A stretch of 64,000 bases of DNA. It comes from an uncultured Aquimarina sp. (GTDB taxonomy: Bacteria > Bacteroidota > Bacteroidia > Flavobacteriales > Flavobacteriaceae). The translations under genes and the position numbers were made by a program. This document shows positions 28,458-40,777 of the stretch, one piece after another; within the stretch, counting starts at the first letter, position 1; every line of letters starts with the position of its first letter. The stretch lies in the NCBI GenBank assembly GCA_947501475.1, contig CANMWA010000004.1, positions 1 through 64,000 of the forward strand, in the 5' to 3' direction. Under the pieces are notes generated by a model. It searched no databases. It was not told the DNA's origin and saw only the letters and a program-made list of their open reading frames with translations.

Positions 28458-29493
28458 TGTGATAATTTTTTAAAATAGTATCATTGATTTTTTCTTCTGT
28501 AATAAGATTTCCTGTCAATATAGGTGCTTTGGTGCCAGTTTTAAATGTTCTATTTCCTTTAAAAACCCTAGCTTCATCCCAAAGATTTTTATCAATAAAT
28601 GATTGAATTGTATATGATCCACCTTCAATAATAACGGATTGAATATTGTGCTTGTAAAGAATAGTGCAGATTTCTTTGATGATGTTTTTGTTAGTGCTAA
28701 CAACTTCATAAATAAGATTGTTAGAGTTCTCTTTTTTATACTTTTCTGAAGTAATGATTATTGTTGGTGATGTTTTGTCATAAATAGCAGAGTCTTTTGT
28801 AATGCTATCTGATCTATCGATAATGATTCTGGTTGGGTGTTGACCAGGCCAATCTCTAGTAGTAAGTTTTGGGTTGTCTTGTGTTACGGTAGTGCTGCCA
28901 ACCAATATGGCTTGTTCTTCTGCACGCCATTTGTGAACAAGTTGTTTCGCAAATAGATTAGTGATCCATACAGGTTCTCGAGTGTCTTTAGAATCTGGAG
29001 CTATAAAACCATCTGTGGTCTCTGCCCATTTTAAGATAATATAAGGTCTCTTTTTATTGTGAAATGTAAAAAATCTTTTATTAAGTTCTTGGCATTCTTT
29101 TTCTAAAACACCAACGGTTACATCACAACCAGCATTCATTAATTTTTGAACTCCAGCTCCTGATACTTTAGAAAAAGGATCTATGGTGCCAATGATTACT
29201 CTTTTGATACCTTTTTCAATAATAAGATTGCAGCACGGAGGCGTTTTTCCGTAATGACTACAGGGTTCTAGGCTTACATAAATTGTCGCGTCTTGTAAAA
29301 TAGAATGATCTTTAACTGATTGTATTGCGTGTACTTCGGCATGCGACTCGCCAGATTTATAGTGCCAACCTTCGCCAATAATTTTATTGTTATGTACAAT
29401 GACACTACCAACAAGCGGGTTAGGGTACGTTGTTCCTAGTCCGTTTTTAGCTAATTGGATACATCGGTTTATATATTTCTTGTGAATATTCAC
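28450..29493 (-). CDS. ribD: Bifunctional pyrimidine deaminase/reductase RibD
   Basis: Two sequential steps of riboflavin synthesis, deaminating and then reducing the GTP-derived pyrimidine. At 347 residues it has an N-terminal zinc deaminase with HAE (in SGESHAEVHA) and SLEPCSHYGKTPPCCN as the zinc ligands, and a C-terminal reductase from about residue 145, with TRDWPGQHPTRIIID and VIIEGGSYTIQSFI. It is followed by a HAD phosphatase with overlapping frames. Other riboflavin genes are not in the window, so the pathway genes are dispersed. Confidence 0.95.
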   Translation of the reverse strand: MNIHKKYINRCIQLAKNGLGTTYPNPLVGSVIVHNNKIIGEGWHYKSGESHAEVHAIQSVKDHSILQDATIYVSLEPCSHYGKTPPCCNLIIEKGIKRVIIGTIDPFSKVSGAGVQKLMNAGCDVTVGVLEKECQELNKRFFTFHNKKRPYIILKWAETTDGFIAPDSKDTREPVWITNLFAKQLVHKWRAEEQAILVGSTTVTQDNPKLTTRDWPGQHPTRIIIDRSDSITKDSAIYDKTSPTIIITSEKYKKENSNNLIYEVVSTNKNIIKEICTILYKHNIQSVIIEGGSYTIQSFIDKNLWDEARVFKGNRTFKTGTKAPILTGNLITEEKINDTILKNYHND

Positions 29494-29494
29494 C

Positions 29495-29956
29495 TTATTT
29501 GATACTTACTTTCTTTTGTTTGTTGATTTCATATGGGTATGAGAAATCTCCTAAATGATATCGAATCACACCCTTGTATTGGATATCAAGTGAATCTGTC
29601 TGAATTATTTTTAAGACACTACCAAGAATACTGTTTTTATTTTTTTCATAGATTTTTGAAAGAGAAAAAGTTCCTTCTAAGGGTATTGTAAATTCGCTTT
29701 TTGAAGGCACATCAAATTCTTGAGAAGAAATGACTCCTACATCAATGTTATCAACAAGTACATGGATGTCATCAATCGATAATTTACCTTTCAAATGGTT
29801 TGGATTATTAAAAACAGCATCTGCTGTTAAGCTTATATTACGCAATCCTACATTTTTAACCTCAAGATGGTCTATGTGTTTAAATTCGGGTTTTTTTGAA
29901 AAAGTACACCCAGATATAAGTACAAATATTGTTGATAATAATAGAATTTTCTTCAT
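29495..29956 (-). CDS. LEA14-like lipoprotein
   Basis: A 153-residue lipoprotein with signal peptide and lipobox LISGC (Cys17). The mature part is a single immunoglobulin-like LEA type 2 domain; ITADAVFNNPNHLKGKLSI and VPSKSEFTIPLEG are typical for it. It lies 1 base upstream of ribD, so it heads the operon. No function is established; LEA14 domains occur in desiccation and envelope proteins. Confidence 0.75.
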   Translation of the reverse strand: MKKILLLSTIFVLISGCTFSKKPEFKHIDHLEVKNVGLRNISLTADAVFNNPNHLKGKLSIDDIHVLVDNIDVGVISSQEFDVPSKSEFTIPLEGTFSLSKIYEKNKNSILGSVLKIIQTDSLDIQYKGVIRYHLGDFSYPYEINKQKKVSIK

Positions 29957-30040
29957 TGATTCCTAATTAGATTTGGTGTATATTTCATTACTCAATAAGA
30001 AACTTTTTAAAACAAAAACAAAAGTAGTGTTTAAAATATA

Positions 30041-30526
30041 ATGGAAGCAATAAAATTACGCACAATAGATCGCAAAGATAATGAAGAAATTGCTCGACTA
30101 ATAAGAGATGTTTTAGCAGAAATGGGGGTCCCAAAGGTAGGTACGGTATATGAAGATAAAGCATTAGATATGATGTTTGAAACTTATGATCAGCCAAACA
30201 AAGCGTATTTTGTAATTGAGGAAGATAACAAGATTATTGGAGGAGCAGGTATAGCACCATTAGATAAAGGGAGTTCAAATACTTGTGAGCTTCAGAAAAT
30301 GTATTTTTTACCAATAGCAAGAGGCAAAGGTTTGGGGTTTAAGATGATTAACAAATGTCTGGATTTTGCCAAACAAGAAGGTTTTACTAAATGTTATTTA
30401 GAAACAATGCCGTATATGAAAGCTGCTAGAAAACTGTATAGAAAGTTAGGCTTTACTGATCTAGATGGTCCTGTTGGTGATACAGGGCATTATAGTTGTC
30501 AAGCATGGATGATTAAAGATTTATAA
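30041..30526 (+). CDS. GNAT acetyltransferase
   Basis: A 161-residue GNAT protein. The beta-strand ELQKMYFLPIARGKGLGFKM carries the acetyl-CoA pyrophosphate loop. The C-terminal ARKLYRKLGFTDLDGPVGDTGHY is usual for this subgroup. It diverges from the LEA14 gene and sits 3 bases before prmC, so the two are probably one transcript. It might acetylate a ribosomal or small-molecule substrate; nothing decides this. Confidence 0.88.
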   Translation: MEAIKLRTIDRKDNEEIARLIRDVLAEMGVPKVGTVYEDKALDMMFETYDQPNKAYFVIEEDNKIIGGAGIAPLDKGSSNTCELQKMYFLPIARGKGLGFKMINKCLDFAKQEGFTKCYLETMPYMKAARKLYRKLGFTDLDGPVGDTGHYSCQAWMIKDL

Positions 30527-30529
30527 TAA

Positions 30530-31393
30530 ATGCAGTTACGCATTAATATAAAAGACCTTAGGTCTAGTTTTGTAAGCTCCTTGTCTAAGTTTTATGATCA
30601 GCAAGAAGTACTATCTTTTTTTTATTTGCTTTCTGAAAAAAAACTTGGTTTGCGAAGAGTAGATGTTGCTTTAAATTTGGATAGAATACTTTCTGCTGAT
30701 GATGTTTTGTATTTTGAAACTGCTGAAGAAAGACTTAAAACTCAAGAGCCAATCCAGTATATTGTCGGAGATACAGATTTTTATGGTTTGTCTTTTGTTG
30801 TAAATGAGCATGTGTTAATACCAAGGCCAGAGACCGAAGAGTTAGTGGATTGGATTGTAAAAGATCATAAAAATAGTAAGCCTCCTATACGAATATTAGA
30901 TATCGGTACAGGTAGTGGCTGTATTGCAATTTCATTAGCCAAAAATATTCCTGAAGCAGAGGTGTATGCTATGGATATTTCAGAAAAAGCAATCAAATTA
31001 GCAAAGCAAAATGCAAATAACAATCAAGTAAATATTACCTTTATATATGCAGATGTTTTAAATCTTAACAACTTACCCCAAGATTTTGATATTATCGTTT
31101 CTAATCCACCGTATGTGCGTGAGTTAGAAAAGAAAGAAATGAAACCAAATGTATTACAAAATGAACCACCACTAGCGTTATTTGTTTCGGATACAGATCC
31201 TTTGATTTTTTATAAAAAAATTACAGAGTTGGCAAAAAAACAGTGGGTAGCTAAAGGTGTATTATATTTTGAAATTAATCAGTATTTAAGTGTAGAAACT
31301 AGTAGTATGATTAAGTCTTTTGGCTTTAATGATGTAGAAACGCGCAAGGATATATATCATAATGAGCGAATGATACGTGCTCAAATAACTTAA
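30530..31393 (+). CDS. prmC: Release factor glutamine methyltransferase PrmC
   Basis: Methylates the glutamine of the GGQ motif of release factors RF1 and RF2. It has 287 residues with a helical N-terminal domain (1-80), then the SAM-binding block RILDIGTGSGCIAISLA near residue 121, and the catalytic NPPY tetrapeptide in ISNPPYVRE. The family length and motif order are intact. It follows the GNAT gene and precedes a LOG gene by 10 bases. Confidence 0.95.
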   Translation: MQLRINIKDLRSSFVSSLSKFYDQQEVLSFFYLLSEKKLGLRRVDVALNLDRILSADDVLYFETAEERLKTQEPIQYIVGDTDFYGLSFVVNEHVLIPRPETEELVDWIVKDHKNSKPPIRILDIGTGSGCIAISLAKNIPEAEVYAMDISEKAIKLAKQNANNNQVNITFIYADVLNLNNLPQDFDIIVSNPPYVRELEKKEMKPNVLQNEPPLALFVSDTDPLIFYKKITELAKKQWVAKGVLYFEINQYLSVETSSMIKSFGFNDVETRKDIYHNERMIRAQIT

Positions 31394-31403
31394 AATATTT
31401 AAT

Positions 31404-34688
<3,285 letters not shown>

Positions 34689-34793
34689 TAAGTAATTTTA
34701 AAATTACTATATTGTATAAGGGAAAATTGCACAATTATTTTATAAGGGCGCTTAAGATTATCTAGTATAAATTTTGAGGGCAAATTAAATTTA

Positions 34794-35489
34794 ATGAATG
34801 GAGGAAAATTACTAAAGTTTTTAATTTCTTGTTTGATTATTATACAGGTATTTGGATTTGTATTTAAGATTACTTTTTTAATTACATATTCTGGATTGGT
34901 AATTTCTGTAGTAATAACTGCCTTTTATTTTGTTAGTACCAAGAGGATAGAAATGTTACATATTATTGTTCTTTTGATTTTTTTGATTGGACAGTTTTTT
35001 ATTTTACAAAACACAGAAAGAGCGATAAGATTTCAGATGATTTTGAGCATTATTGTTTATGTTCTGATTTTTAATTTCTTGTATTATAATCATAAATCAT
35101 TTACATACAATAGTAGAGATGTTTTTACTTTGGTGTTAGGTAGTTCTTTGTATACGGTTATATTTTTTTTGACATATTTTTCGCTAAAAACCCAAATGGG
35201 TGATTTACAATTACTAGGTTTTTTTCATTTGTTATTGCTGTATGTTTTGGTAGTGGTTGGGGCAATGCATTATATTAATATAAGATCAGAAAAGTCACTA
35301 TGGTTTTTTTTATCAATGCTTAATTTTGCTTTCAATGATTACATAGTATTGATTGATAGGTTTTATTTGCAATCAGATGAGCTGAAAATTATAACGTTGA
35401 TATGTAAACCTATGGCACTGATTTTTTTAGTTAATTATATGGTTGCAAAATCGCTTGATCTTAAGTCTGAAGAGTTTGAAGGGTTTTAG
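34794..35489 (+). CDS. YhhN-like membrane protein, tandem copy 2
   Basis: A 231-residue, multi-pass paralogue of copy 1. The similarity is clearest in the second half, for example KTQMGDLQLLGF and MHYINIRSEKSLWFF against PSMGDVRFYGV and FHYINVRSAKSLWFL in copy 1. The KP pair is lost and the first acidic block is FLIGQFFIL, with Gln in place of Asp; the C-terminal block keeps Asp (FNDYIVLIDRFY). The ligand or catalytic site is therefore probably altered. A 105-base gap separates it from copy 1. Confidence 0.55.
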   Translation: MNGGKLLKFLISCLIIIQVFGFVFKITFLITYSGLVISVVITAFYFVSTKRIEMLHIIVLLIFLIGQFFILQNTERAIRFQMILSIIVYVLIFNFLYYNHKSFTYNSRDVFTLVLGSSLYTVIFFLTYFSLKTQMGDLQLLGFFHLLLLYVLVVVGAMHYINIRSEKSLWFFLSMLNFAFNDYIVLIDRFYLQSDELKIITLICKPMALIFLVNYMVAKSLDLKSEEFEGF

Positions 35490-35508
35490 GTTTTATTTAA
35501 ATTAGAAG

Positions 35509-36204
35509 GTGAAAATTAAAAGATTTACATATTATTTATTTTATAGCGCTGCAATAGCGGCTGTTTTGGCGGTCATTTTTGCCAATAGTGCTCTTGTTTA
35601 TTTTAAACCACCAGTAATTTTGTCTTTGAGTTTCTTGTATGTTGTTAATGCAGAGAAGAAAAACTATTTGGTATTATTTAGTTTATTATTGATTCTAACC
35701 TGCGAAATATTGTTTTTGCAGGATTATTTAGGGAATTTTGTAATGTTACATATATTATTGTCTACTTACTATTGTCTTAATATAATGTTGTTATGGAAAA
35801 GTCTACAGGTAGTTAAAGTAAGGCTTAAAAAGGTATTTACACTGCAATTGATTATATCGATGGCTTTAGTGACATATATTTTATTTTCAGTAGCCGAATT
35901 AATTTTACCGCGAGTAACGGGTCATCTTAATGTTCTTGTAATGCTTATTTTTTCGTTTGCTTTATTTATTGGCGTATGTTATTATATTTACCTCAATAGT
36001 AGAACTGTGATAAGTTATTCATTAATGATAGCCGCCTCTAGTTTTTTAATTGTTAATATAGTCACTTCCCTGAATAGACTTTATATTTCTTTAGAAATAT
36101 TTCCTGTAATAACAACAACTTTACAAATGGTTGGACAGTTTTTTTTAATAAAATTCTTTATTGATCAACATAAATTGATGCCCAATAAAGAAGATTATTT
36201 TTAA
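35509..36204 (+). CDS. YhhN-like membrane protein, tandem copy 3
   Basis: A 231-residue multi-pass protein with a GTG start (35509) directly after copy 2. The KP pair is kept (YFKPPVILS), but the first acidic block is LTCEILFL (Glu for Asp) and the second is IVNIVTSLNRLY (Asn for Asp). It is closest to copy 4 in the middle, where LPRVTGHLNVLVML matches LPKVQDSLGFIVLI. The order and pattern suggest a duplicated gene that has diverged in its active site. Confidence 0.5.
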   Translation: MKIKRFTYYLFYSAAIAAVLAVIFANSALVYFKPPVILSLSFLYVVNAEKKNYLVLFSLLLILTCEILFLQDYLGNFVMLHILLSTYYCLNIMLLWKSLQVVKVRLKKVFTLQLIISMALVTYILFSVAELILPRVTGHLNVLVMLIFSFALFIGVCYYIYLNSRTVISYSLMIAASSFLIVNIVTSLNRLYISLEIFPVITTTLQMVGQFFLIKFFIDQHKLMPNKEDYF

Positions 36205-36266
36205 GAATATCTGCTTTTATCTCAAGTATTTGTATTTTAACCATTATATAATAATCACTAGGGTTT

Positions 36267-36971
36267 TTGAAAAATATAAATGCTACATATTTGTTTTTCT
36301 ATATTTCTTTCTTGATAGTTATCTATACTGCTATTTTTTTAGATAAAATTGTATTGGTTTATATCAAGCCTATAGTTCCGCTTTCTCTAATAATACTATA
36401 TATCACAAATGTCAAAAAAATCAACTTATTTTTTCCTTTATCTATGTTGGTAATTGCCACAACAGATGCTTTTAATTATTTTGATTTTGTAACCTATTTT
36501 GATTATATCGCTGTATTAATATCTGTATTCTATGTGTTATGCGTGCTCTTATTAAAAGATTATGTTGCTAAGGATGATATTAAATTTAGTAAGTTGACTT
36601 CTCTTCCTGTGATCGTAAGTATAATTTTAATTGGGTATTTGATATTTTCAATAACAGAACTTACATTGCCAAAAGTGCAAGATTCTTTAGGCTTTATAGT
36701 GTTAATTGTATTAAGCTTGTTGTTGTTTGTAGTTGTATGTTTTTTTATTTATGAGGCCCAAAGGTTTGAGAAATCAATATATCTTTTTGTGGCGTCTTGT
36801 TGTACTTTGTTTGTCGATGCCCTGCTTGCGATTAATGAATTATATTATTATAACAGAGTTTTTACAATTCTTATTAATATTACCGAAATTGCGGGGATTT
36901 ATTTTTTTACTATATTTTTTATTGAAACTAAATTTAAAAAACTAGAATCTTTTGATAAACAATACTTTTGA
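36267..36971 (+). CDS. YhhN-like membrane protein, tandem copy 4
   Basis: A 234-residue multi-pass protein starting with a TTG codon (36267), the only in-frame start before the first membrane segment. It keeps KP (YIKPIVPLS) and both acidic positions (IATTDAFNYF and FVDALLAINELY), although the residues around them differ from the family. No gene follows on the same strand until 37078, where a separate promoter is seen. Together the four copies form a likely operon from ligA. Confidence 0.5.
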   Translation: MKNINATYLFFYISFLIVIYTAIFLDKIVLVYIKPIVPLSLIILYITNVKKINLFFPLSMLVIATTDAFNYFDFVTYFDYIAVLISVFYVLCVLLLKDYVAKDDIKFSKLTSLPVIVSIILIGYLIFSITELTLPKVQDSLGFIVLIVLSLLLFVVVCFFIYEAQRFEKSIYLFVASCCTLFVDALLAINELYYYNRVFTILINITEIAGIYFFTIFFIETKFKKLESFDKQYF

Positions 36972-37048
36972 TATATTTAAGTTATTATGATTTCTAAACT
37001 TTTATAGATTCTTAAACTTTACCAGGTGATTTTAAATTGTAAAATAGC

Positions 37049-37056
37049 TACATTTG
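37049..37056 (+). promoter_or_regulatory. Likely -7 element for DUF6913
   Basis: TACATTTG matches TAnnTTTG, 22 bases before the DUF6913 start. No TTTG at the right distance is seen. Confidence 0.35.
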
Positions 37057-37077
37057 TGGCTTCTTAATCTTTTGTGA

Positions 37078-37593
37078 ATGATTTTAAAGGGTCTTAAAAG
37101 AAATGCAATAAAAAAAAGTATTGATGCTTATTTGAAGAAAAGAAACTCTTCAAGTATGTCCAGTCTTAAAACCCTTGCAGTACTTATTGATGCATCTTAT
37201 TCGTTTAATCAACAGTCTTTGCTAAAGTTGGCAAGTGAGCTGGGAGTAGCACCCGAAAATCTTAAAATTGTAGGATATAAAGAAGATAAAGAACTTGAAG
37301 AAGATAAAAAGATTGTCTATTATAATGATAAAAGTTTTGGTGTTAGCGGAGCTATGAAAAATAAAAGTATACAAGAGTTTATAAATAAAGATTATGATGT
37401 CTTGATTAACTTTTATGAAGAAGACAAGTTAGAGTTGAATTATGTAGCAGCAGCTTCTACAGCAAAAATAAAAGTTGGATTTGCAGAAGTAGATCATAGA
37501 ATTAATGATTTGATTATAGGCTCTACAGCAAACGATGCTAATCTTTTTATAAATGAATTAAAGAAATATTTAAAAATTTTACAGATTATATAA
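37078..37593 (+). CDS. DUF6913 family protein
   Basis: A 171-residue soluble protein beginning MILKGLKRNAIKKSI. It resembles flavobacterial DUF6913, a family without a known function, typically encoded next to dapA. A Rossmann-like pattern appears (LAVLIDASYSFNQQS, then LINFYEEDKLELNY), but no cofactor motif. It lies 2 bases before dapA and is certainly cotranscribed with it. Confidence 0.65.
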   Translation: MILKGLKRNAIKKSIDAYLKKRNSSSMSSLKTLAVLIDASYSFNQQSLLKLASELGVAPENLKIVGYKEDKELEEDKKIVYYNDKSFGVSGAMKNKSIQEFINKDYDVLINFYEEDKLELNYVAAASTAKIKVGFAEVDHRINDLIIGSTANDANLFINELKKYLKILQII

Positions 37594-37595
37594 TT

Positions 37596-38468
37596 ATGAG
37601 TGGTTTTCTTAGAGGAACAGGGGTTGCATTGGCTACTCCATTTAATAAAGATGGTTCAATAGATTATCCAGGAGTTACTTCATTAGTTAATTTTTGTGTA
37701 GAAGGAAATGTAGAATATCTAGTGGTTTTGGGTACTACGGCAGAATCTGTAACGCTTTCAAAAGAAGAGAAAAAGAAACTAGTACAACATATTATTCAGG
37801 TAAATAATAAAAGACTTCCAGTTGTGATAGGAATCGGCGGTAATAATACGGCTGCAATTCTAGAAGAATTAAAAGAGATCGAAATCTCAGAATTTGATGC
37901 AATACTGTCTGTGGTTCCTATGTATAACAAGCCAAGTCAAGAAGGCATATTTCAACATTATAAAGTTATTAATGATCATTCTCCTTTGCCAATTTTGCTA
38001 TACAATGTGCCATCGCGTACCGGGACCAATATGGCTGCAGAAACTACATTGCGCTTAGCTCAATTAGATAATATAATAGGTGTTAAGGAAGCCGTAGGGG
38101 ATTTTACCCAAGTTCTAAAAATTATAAAAGATAGACCAGATGGGTTTCTAGTAATTTCAGGGGATGATGCATTAGCTTTACCAGCAGTTGTAGCAGGAGG
38201 AGATGGTGTTATTAGTGTAATAGGTCAAGGATTTCCTGATGAATTTTCTGAAATGATAAGACTAGGGCTTTCTGGAGAATCAGAAAAAGCTTTTAAAATA
38301 CTGTATCAACTTTTACCAGTTTTGGATTATGCATTCGAAGAAGGTAATCCGGCGGGGATTAAGAATATTCTTAAAGTAAAAGGAGTATGTGATGACAACC
38401 TAAGATTGCCATTAATCCCAGTTTCTCTGGATTTGGCTAAAAGGATTAAAATGTTTGTTGAAAGTTAA
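37596..38468 (+). CDS. dapA: 4-hydroxy-tetrahydrodipicolinate synthase
   Basis: Condenses aspartate semialdehyde and pyruvate in the lysine and diaminopimelate pathway. Its 290 residues have the TIM barrel with the Schiff-base Lys164 (IIGVKEAVGD), Tyr136 in LLYNVPSRTGTN, and the LGTTAES phosphate loop near residue 47. With dapF at 19.7 kb, two enzymes of the same pathway lie in the window but in separate operons. Confidence 0.95.
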   Translation: MSGFLRGTGVALATPFNKDGSIDYPGVTSLVNFCVEGNVEYLVVLGTTAESVTLSKEEKKKLVQHIIQVNNKRLPVVIGIGGNNTAAILEELKEIEISEFDAILSVVPMYNKPSQEGIFQHYKVINDHSPLPILLYNVPSRTGTNMAAETTLRLAQLDNIIGVKEAVGDFTQVLKIIKDRPDGFLVISGDDALALPAVVAGGDGVISVIGQGFPDEFSEMIRLGLSGESEKAFKILYQLLPVLDYAFEEGNPAGIKNILKVKGVCDDNLRLPLIPVSLDLAKRIKMFVES

Positions 38469-38482
38469 TACACTTCATCATC

Positions 38483-39415
38483 ATGGCAAAAACTGTAAAA
38501 GACCCAGGACTAGGTAAATCATCAAATAGATATGCTAAACGTTTTATTAATCCTGATGGTTCTTTTAATATAAAACACCTCAATAGACCAAGTTCGTTGT
38601 CAGAAAGTTATGATTATCTAATTAATATTAGTTGGTCAAAATTCTTTTTATGGGTTTTGTTTGGGTATGTCTTAATCAATTCAATATTTGCGATTGTTTA
38701 TATAATTTTAGGAATATCAGATATTGTAGAGCCTACAGGTAATGTTTTTAAAGATTTTTTAAATGCATTTTTCTTTTCAGCGCAAACGATCACCACAGTT
38801 GGTTATGGTGCAATGGCTCCAAAAGGATTGTTGTTTGGTCTTATATCTTCTTTTGAAGCACTGATAGGGTTACTTAGTTTTTCTTTTATCACAGGATTAC
38901 TATACGGTAGATTCTCTAAACCTAGGTCAAATATTCAATTTAGCAGTAGTATCGTTTTAAGAAAACATAATCAAGTAGATTCGATTATGTTTAGATTAAT
39001 GAGTAGAAGCGCACATGTTATGATACGACCTAAGATTGAAGCGACACTCGCGTTATCTCAAGAAGATCAAAACGGAAAATACATCAATAATTTCTTTAAT
39101 TTAAAACTAGAACGAAATACAATTACGTATCTTCCTACTACCTGGACTGTTGTTCACCCTATTAACGATGCTAGTCCGTTAAAAGAGTTTGATCGTGATG
39201 CTTTAAAAAAACTCAACGGAGAAGTTGTGTTGTTGGTGAGTTATTATGACGAATCTTTTGCGCAAGAAGTGCATCAAGTACATTCTTATGTGCTTAAAAA
39301 CCTCAAAATAGATGAAGCTTTTACTCGCGCATTCTACTATGATGAAGACGGAACTACCGTATTAGATTATAATAAATTAGACAAAACTCACACGATTTCA
39401 TCAGATAAAAGCTGA
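38483..39415 (+). CDS. KirBac-type inward-rectifier potassium channel
   Basis: A 310-residue channel with two membrane helices (about 52-77 and 113-138) around a pore loop with the filter TITTVGYGAMAP (residues 104-115). The C-terminal half is the cytoplasmic immunoglobulin-like Kir domain (RPKIEATLALSQED, then PTTWTVVHPIND). It has no voltage-sensor segment, unlike the channel at 51.4 kb. It is 14 bases from dapA, probably in the same transcript. Ligand gating of bacterial Kir channels is poorly known. Confidence 0.9.
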   Translation: MAKTVKDPGLGKSSNRYAKRFINPDGSFNIKHLNRPSSLSESYDYLINISWSKFFLWVLFGYVLINSIFAIVYIILGISDIVEPTGNVFKDFLNAFFFSAQTITTVGYGAMAPKGLLFGLISSFEALIGLLSFSFITGLLYGRFSKPRSNIQFSSSIVLRKHNQVDSIMFRLMSRSAHVMIRPKIEATLALSQEDQNGKYINNFFNLKLERNTITYLPTTWTVVHPINDASPLKEFDRDALKKLNGEVVLLVSYYDESFAQEVHQVHSYVLKNLKIDEAFTRAFYYDEDGTTVLDYNKLDKTHTISSDKS

Positions 39416-39582
39416 AATAGTGATTTATTACGATAATTTATTTTGCAACAAATCAATATTTGTGTAGTTATTGATGTAGGTCATACCCTTTAAGTACAGG
39501 GGTATTGGTTTTTTTATTGATCAATTTCATCTGTTAATAAATAACGCTTATAAAAAGACAGATGAATAGATGAACTAAAGTT

Positions 39583-39612
39583 TTTGTAATACCGTAGAAA
39601 TATATATTTTTG
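39583..39612 (+). promoter_or_regulatory. bamD operon promoter
   Basis: TTTG at 39583-39586 and TATTTTTG at 39605-39612, 18 bases apart, match the Bacteroidota consensus. This should drive bamD, rpoZ, coaBC, DUF4835 and probably recN. Confidence 0.6.
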
Positions 39613-39630
39613 CCTGATGTTTTTTAAGCT

Positions 39631-40425
39631 ATGAAAAGATTTTTGTATTTATTGATTTGTGTAGTAACCTTTGGGTCTTGTAGTGAGTACCATAAAGCAC
39701 TTAGGAGTGAGGATGTAGCTTCAAAAAATAAGCTTGCCGAAAAATTGTACAAAGAAGAAAAGTACAAAAAAGCATTACGTCTTTTTGAACAGATAGTGCC
39801 TCAGTATCGAGGTAAACCTCAAGCAGAAAGAGTGATGTATTATTATGCTGACACCTATTATCAGTTAGAAGATTATTATTTGGCAGGATATCAGTTTGAA
39901 AGATTTACTAAGTCTTATCCTAAAAGCCAAAAAACAGAAGAAGCTTCGTTTAAAGGTGCCAAGAGTTATTATTATTTATCTCCTAGATATAGTTTAGATC
40001 AAACAGAAACAACAAAAGCTCTAGAAAAATTACAATCTTATATTAATACTTATCCAGAAAGTGAAAAACTAAAAGAAGCTAATACTTTGGTTGCAGAACT
40101 TAGAGATAAAAAAGAAAGAAAAGCCTTTGAAATTGCTAAGCAGTTTCACCATAGAAGAGATTATAAAGTCGCTATTTCTGCATTTGATAATTACTTAGTT
40201 GATTATCCTGGATCAACATATAGAGAAAAAGTATTATATTACAAATTAGAATCAGAATATTTATTAGCTGTAGGTAGTTATGAGAGCTTAGTAGAAGAAC
40301 GTTTAACAACTGCTCAAGGATATTATAATACCTACAAAAAATATTATAAAACCGAAGGAGAGTTTTTTGATAAAGCTCAAGAGATAGCTGAAGATATAAA
40401 ATCAAGATTAGAACAATTTAAATAG
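39631..40425 (+). CDS. bamD: Outer-membrane assembly lipoprotein BamD
   Basis: An essential lipoprotein of the BAM complex, which inserts beta barrels into the outer membrane. It has 264 residues, a lipobox (FGSC, Cys17) and TPR repeats, with YKKALRLFEQIVPQY, YYLAGYQFERFTKSYPKSQ and YKVAISAFDNYLVDYPGS as three of the five. It is the first gene of the operon that runs to recN. Confidence 0.92.
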   Translation: MKRFLYLLICVVTFGSCSEYHKALRSEDVASKNKLAEKLYKEEKYKKALRLFEQIVPQYRGKPQAERVMYYYADTYYQLEDYYLAGYQFERFTKSYPKSQKTEEASFKGAKSYYYLSPRYSLDQTETTKALEKLQSYINTYPESEKLKEANTLVAELRDKKERKAFEIAKQFHHRRDYKVAISAFDNYLVDYPGSTYREKVLYYKLESEYLLAVGSYESLVEERLTTAQGYYNTYKKYYKTEGEFFDKAQEIAEDIKSRLEQFK

Positions 40426-40440
40426 AAAATAAAGTAGAAG

Positions 40441-40773
40441 ATGGATTTGAAAAAAAGTAATGCGCCAGTAAACACAACTACTATTGATAAAAATCGTATT
40501 GATCAGCCAACAGATAATATCTATGAAGCAATTTCAATAATATCAAAAAGAGCAACTCAGATCAATACAGATATTAAAAAAGAACTTCTTGAGAAATTAG
40601 ATGAATTTGCTACGTACAATGATAGTCTAGAAGAAATTTTTGAAAACAAAGAGCAAATAGAAGTTTCTAAGTTCTACGAAAGATTACCTAAACCACATGC
40701 ATTAGCAGTGCAAGAGTGGTTAGAAGATAAGATCTACCATAGAAATACAAAGATAGATACAGAATCTCTATAA
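40441..40773 (+). CDS. rpoZ: RNA polymerase omega subunit
   Basis: A 110-residue protein of the RpoZ/RpoK fold. The conserved core is DNIYEAISIISKRATQIN (about 25-42). It is longer than E. coli omega (91) because of an acidic C-terminal extension. The assignment is supported by position: bamD, rpoZ and coaBC form a conserved order in this group. Confidence 0.8.
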   Translation: MDLKKSNAPVNTTTIDKNRIDQPTDNIYEAISIISKRATQINTDIKKELLEKLDEFATYNDSLEEIFENKEQIEVSKFYERLPKPHALAVQEWLEDKIYHRNTKIDTESL

Positions 40774-40777
40774 GTCC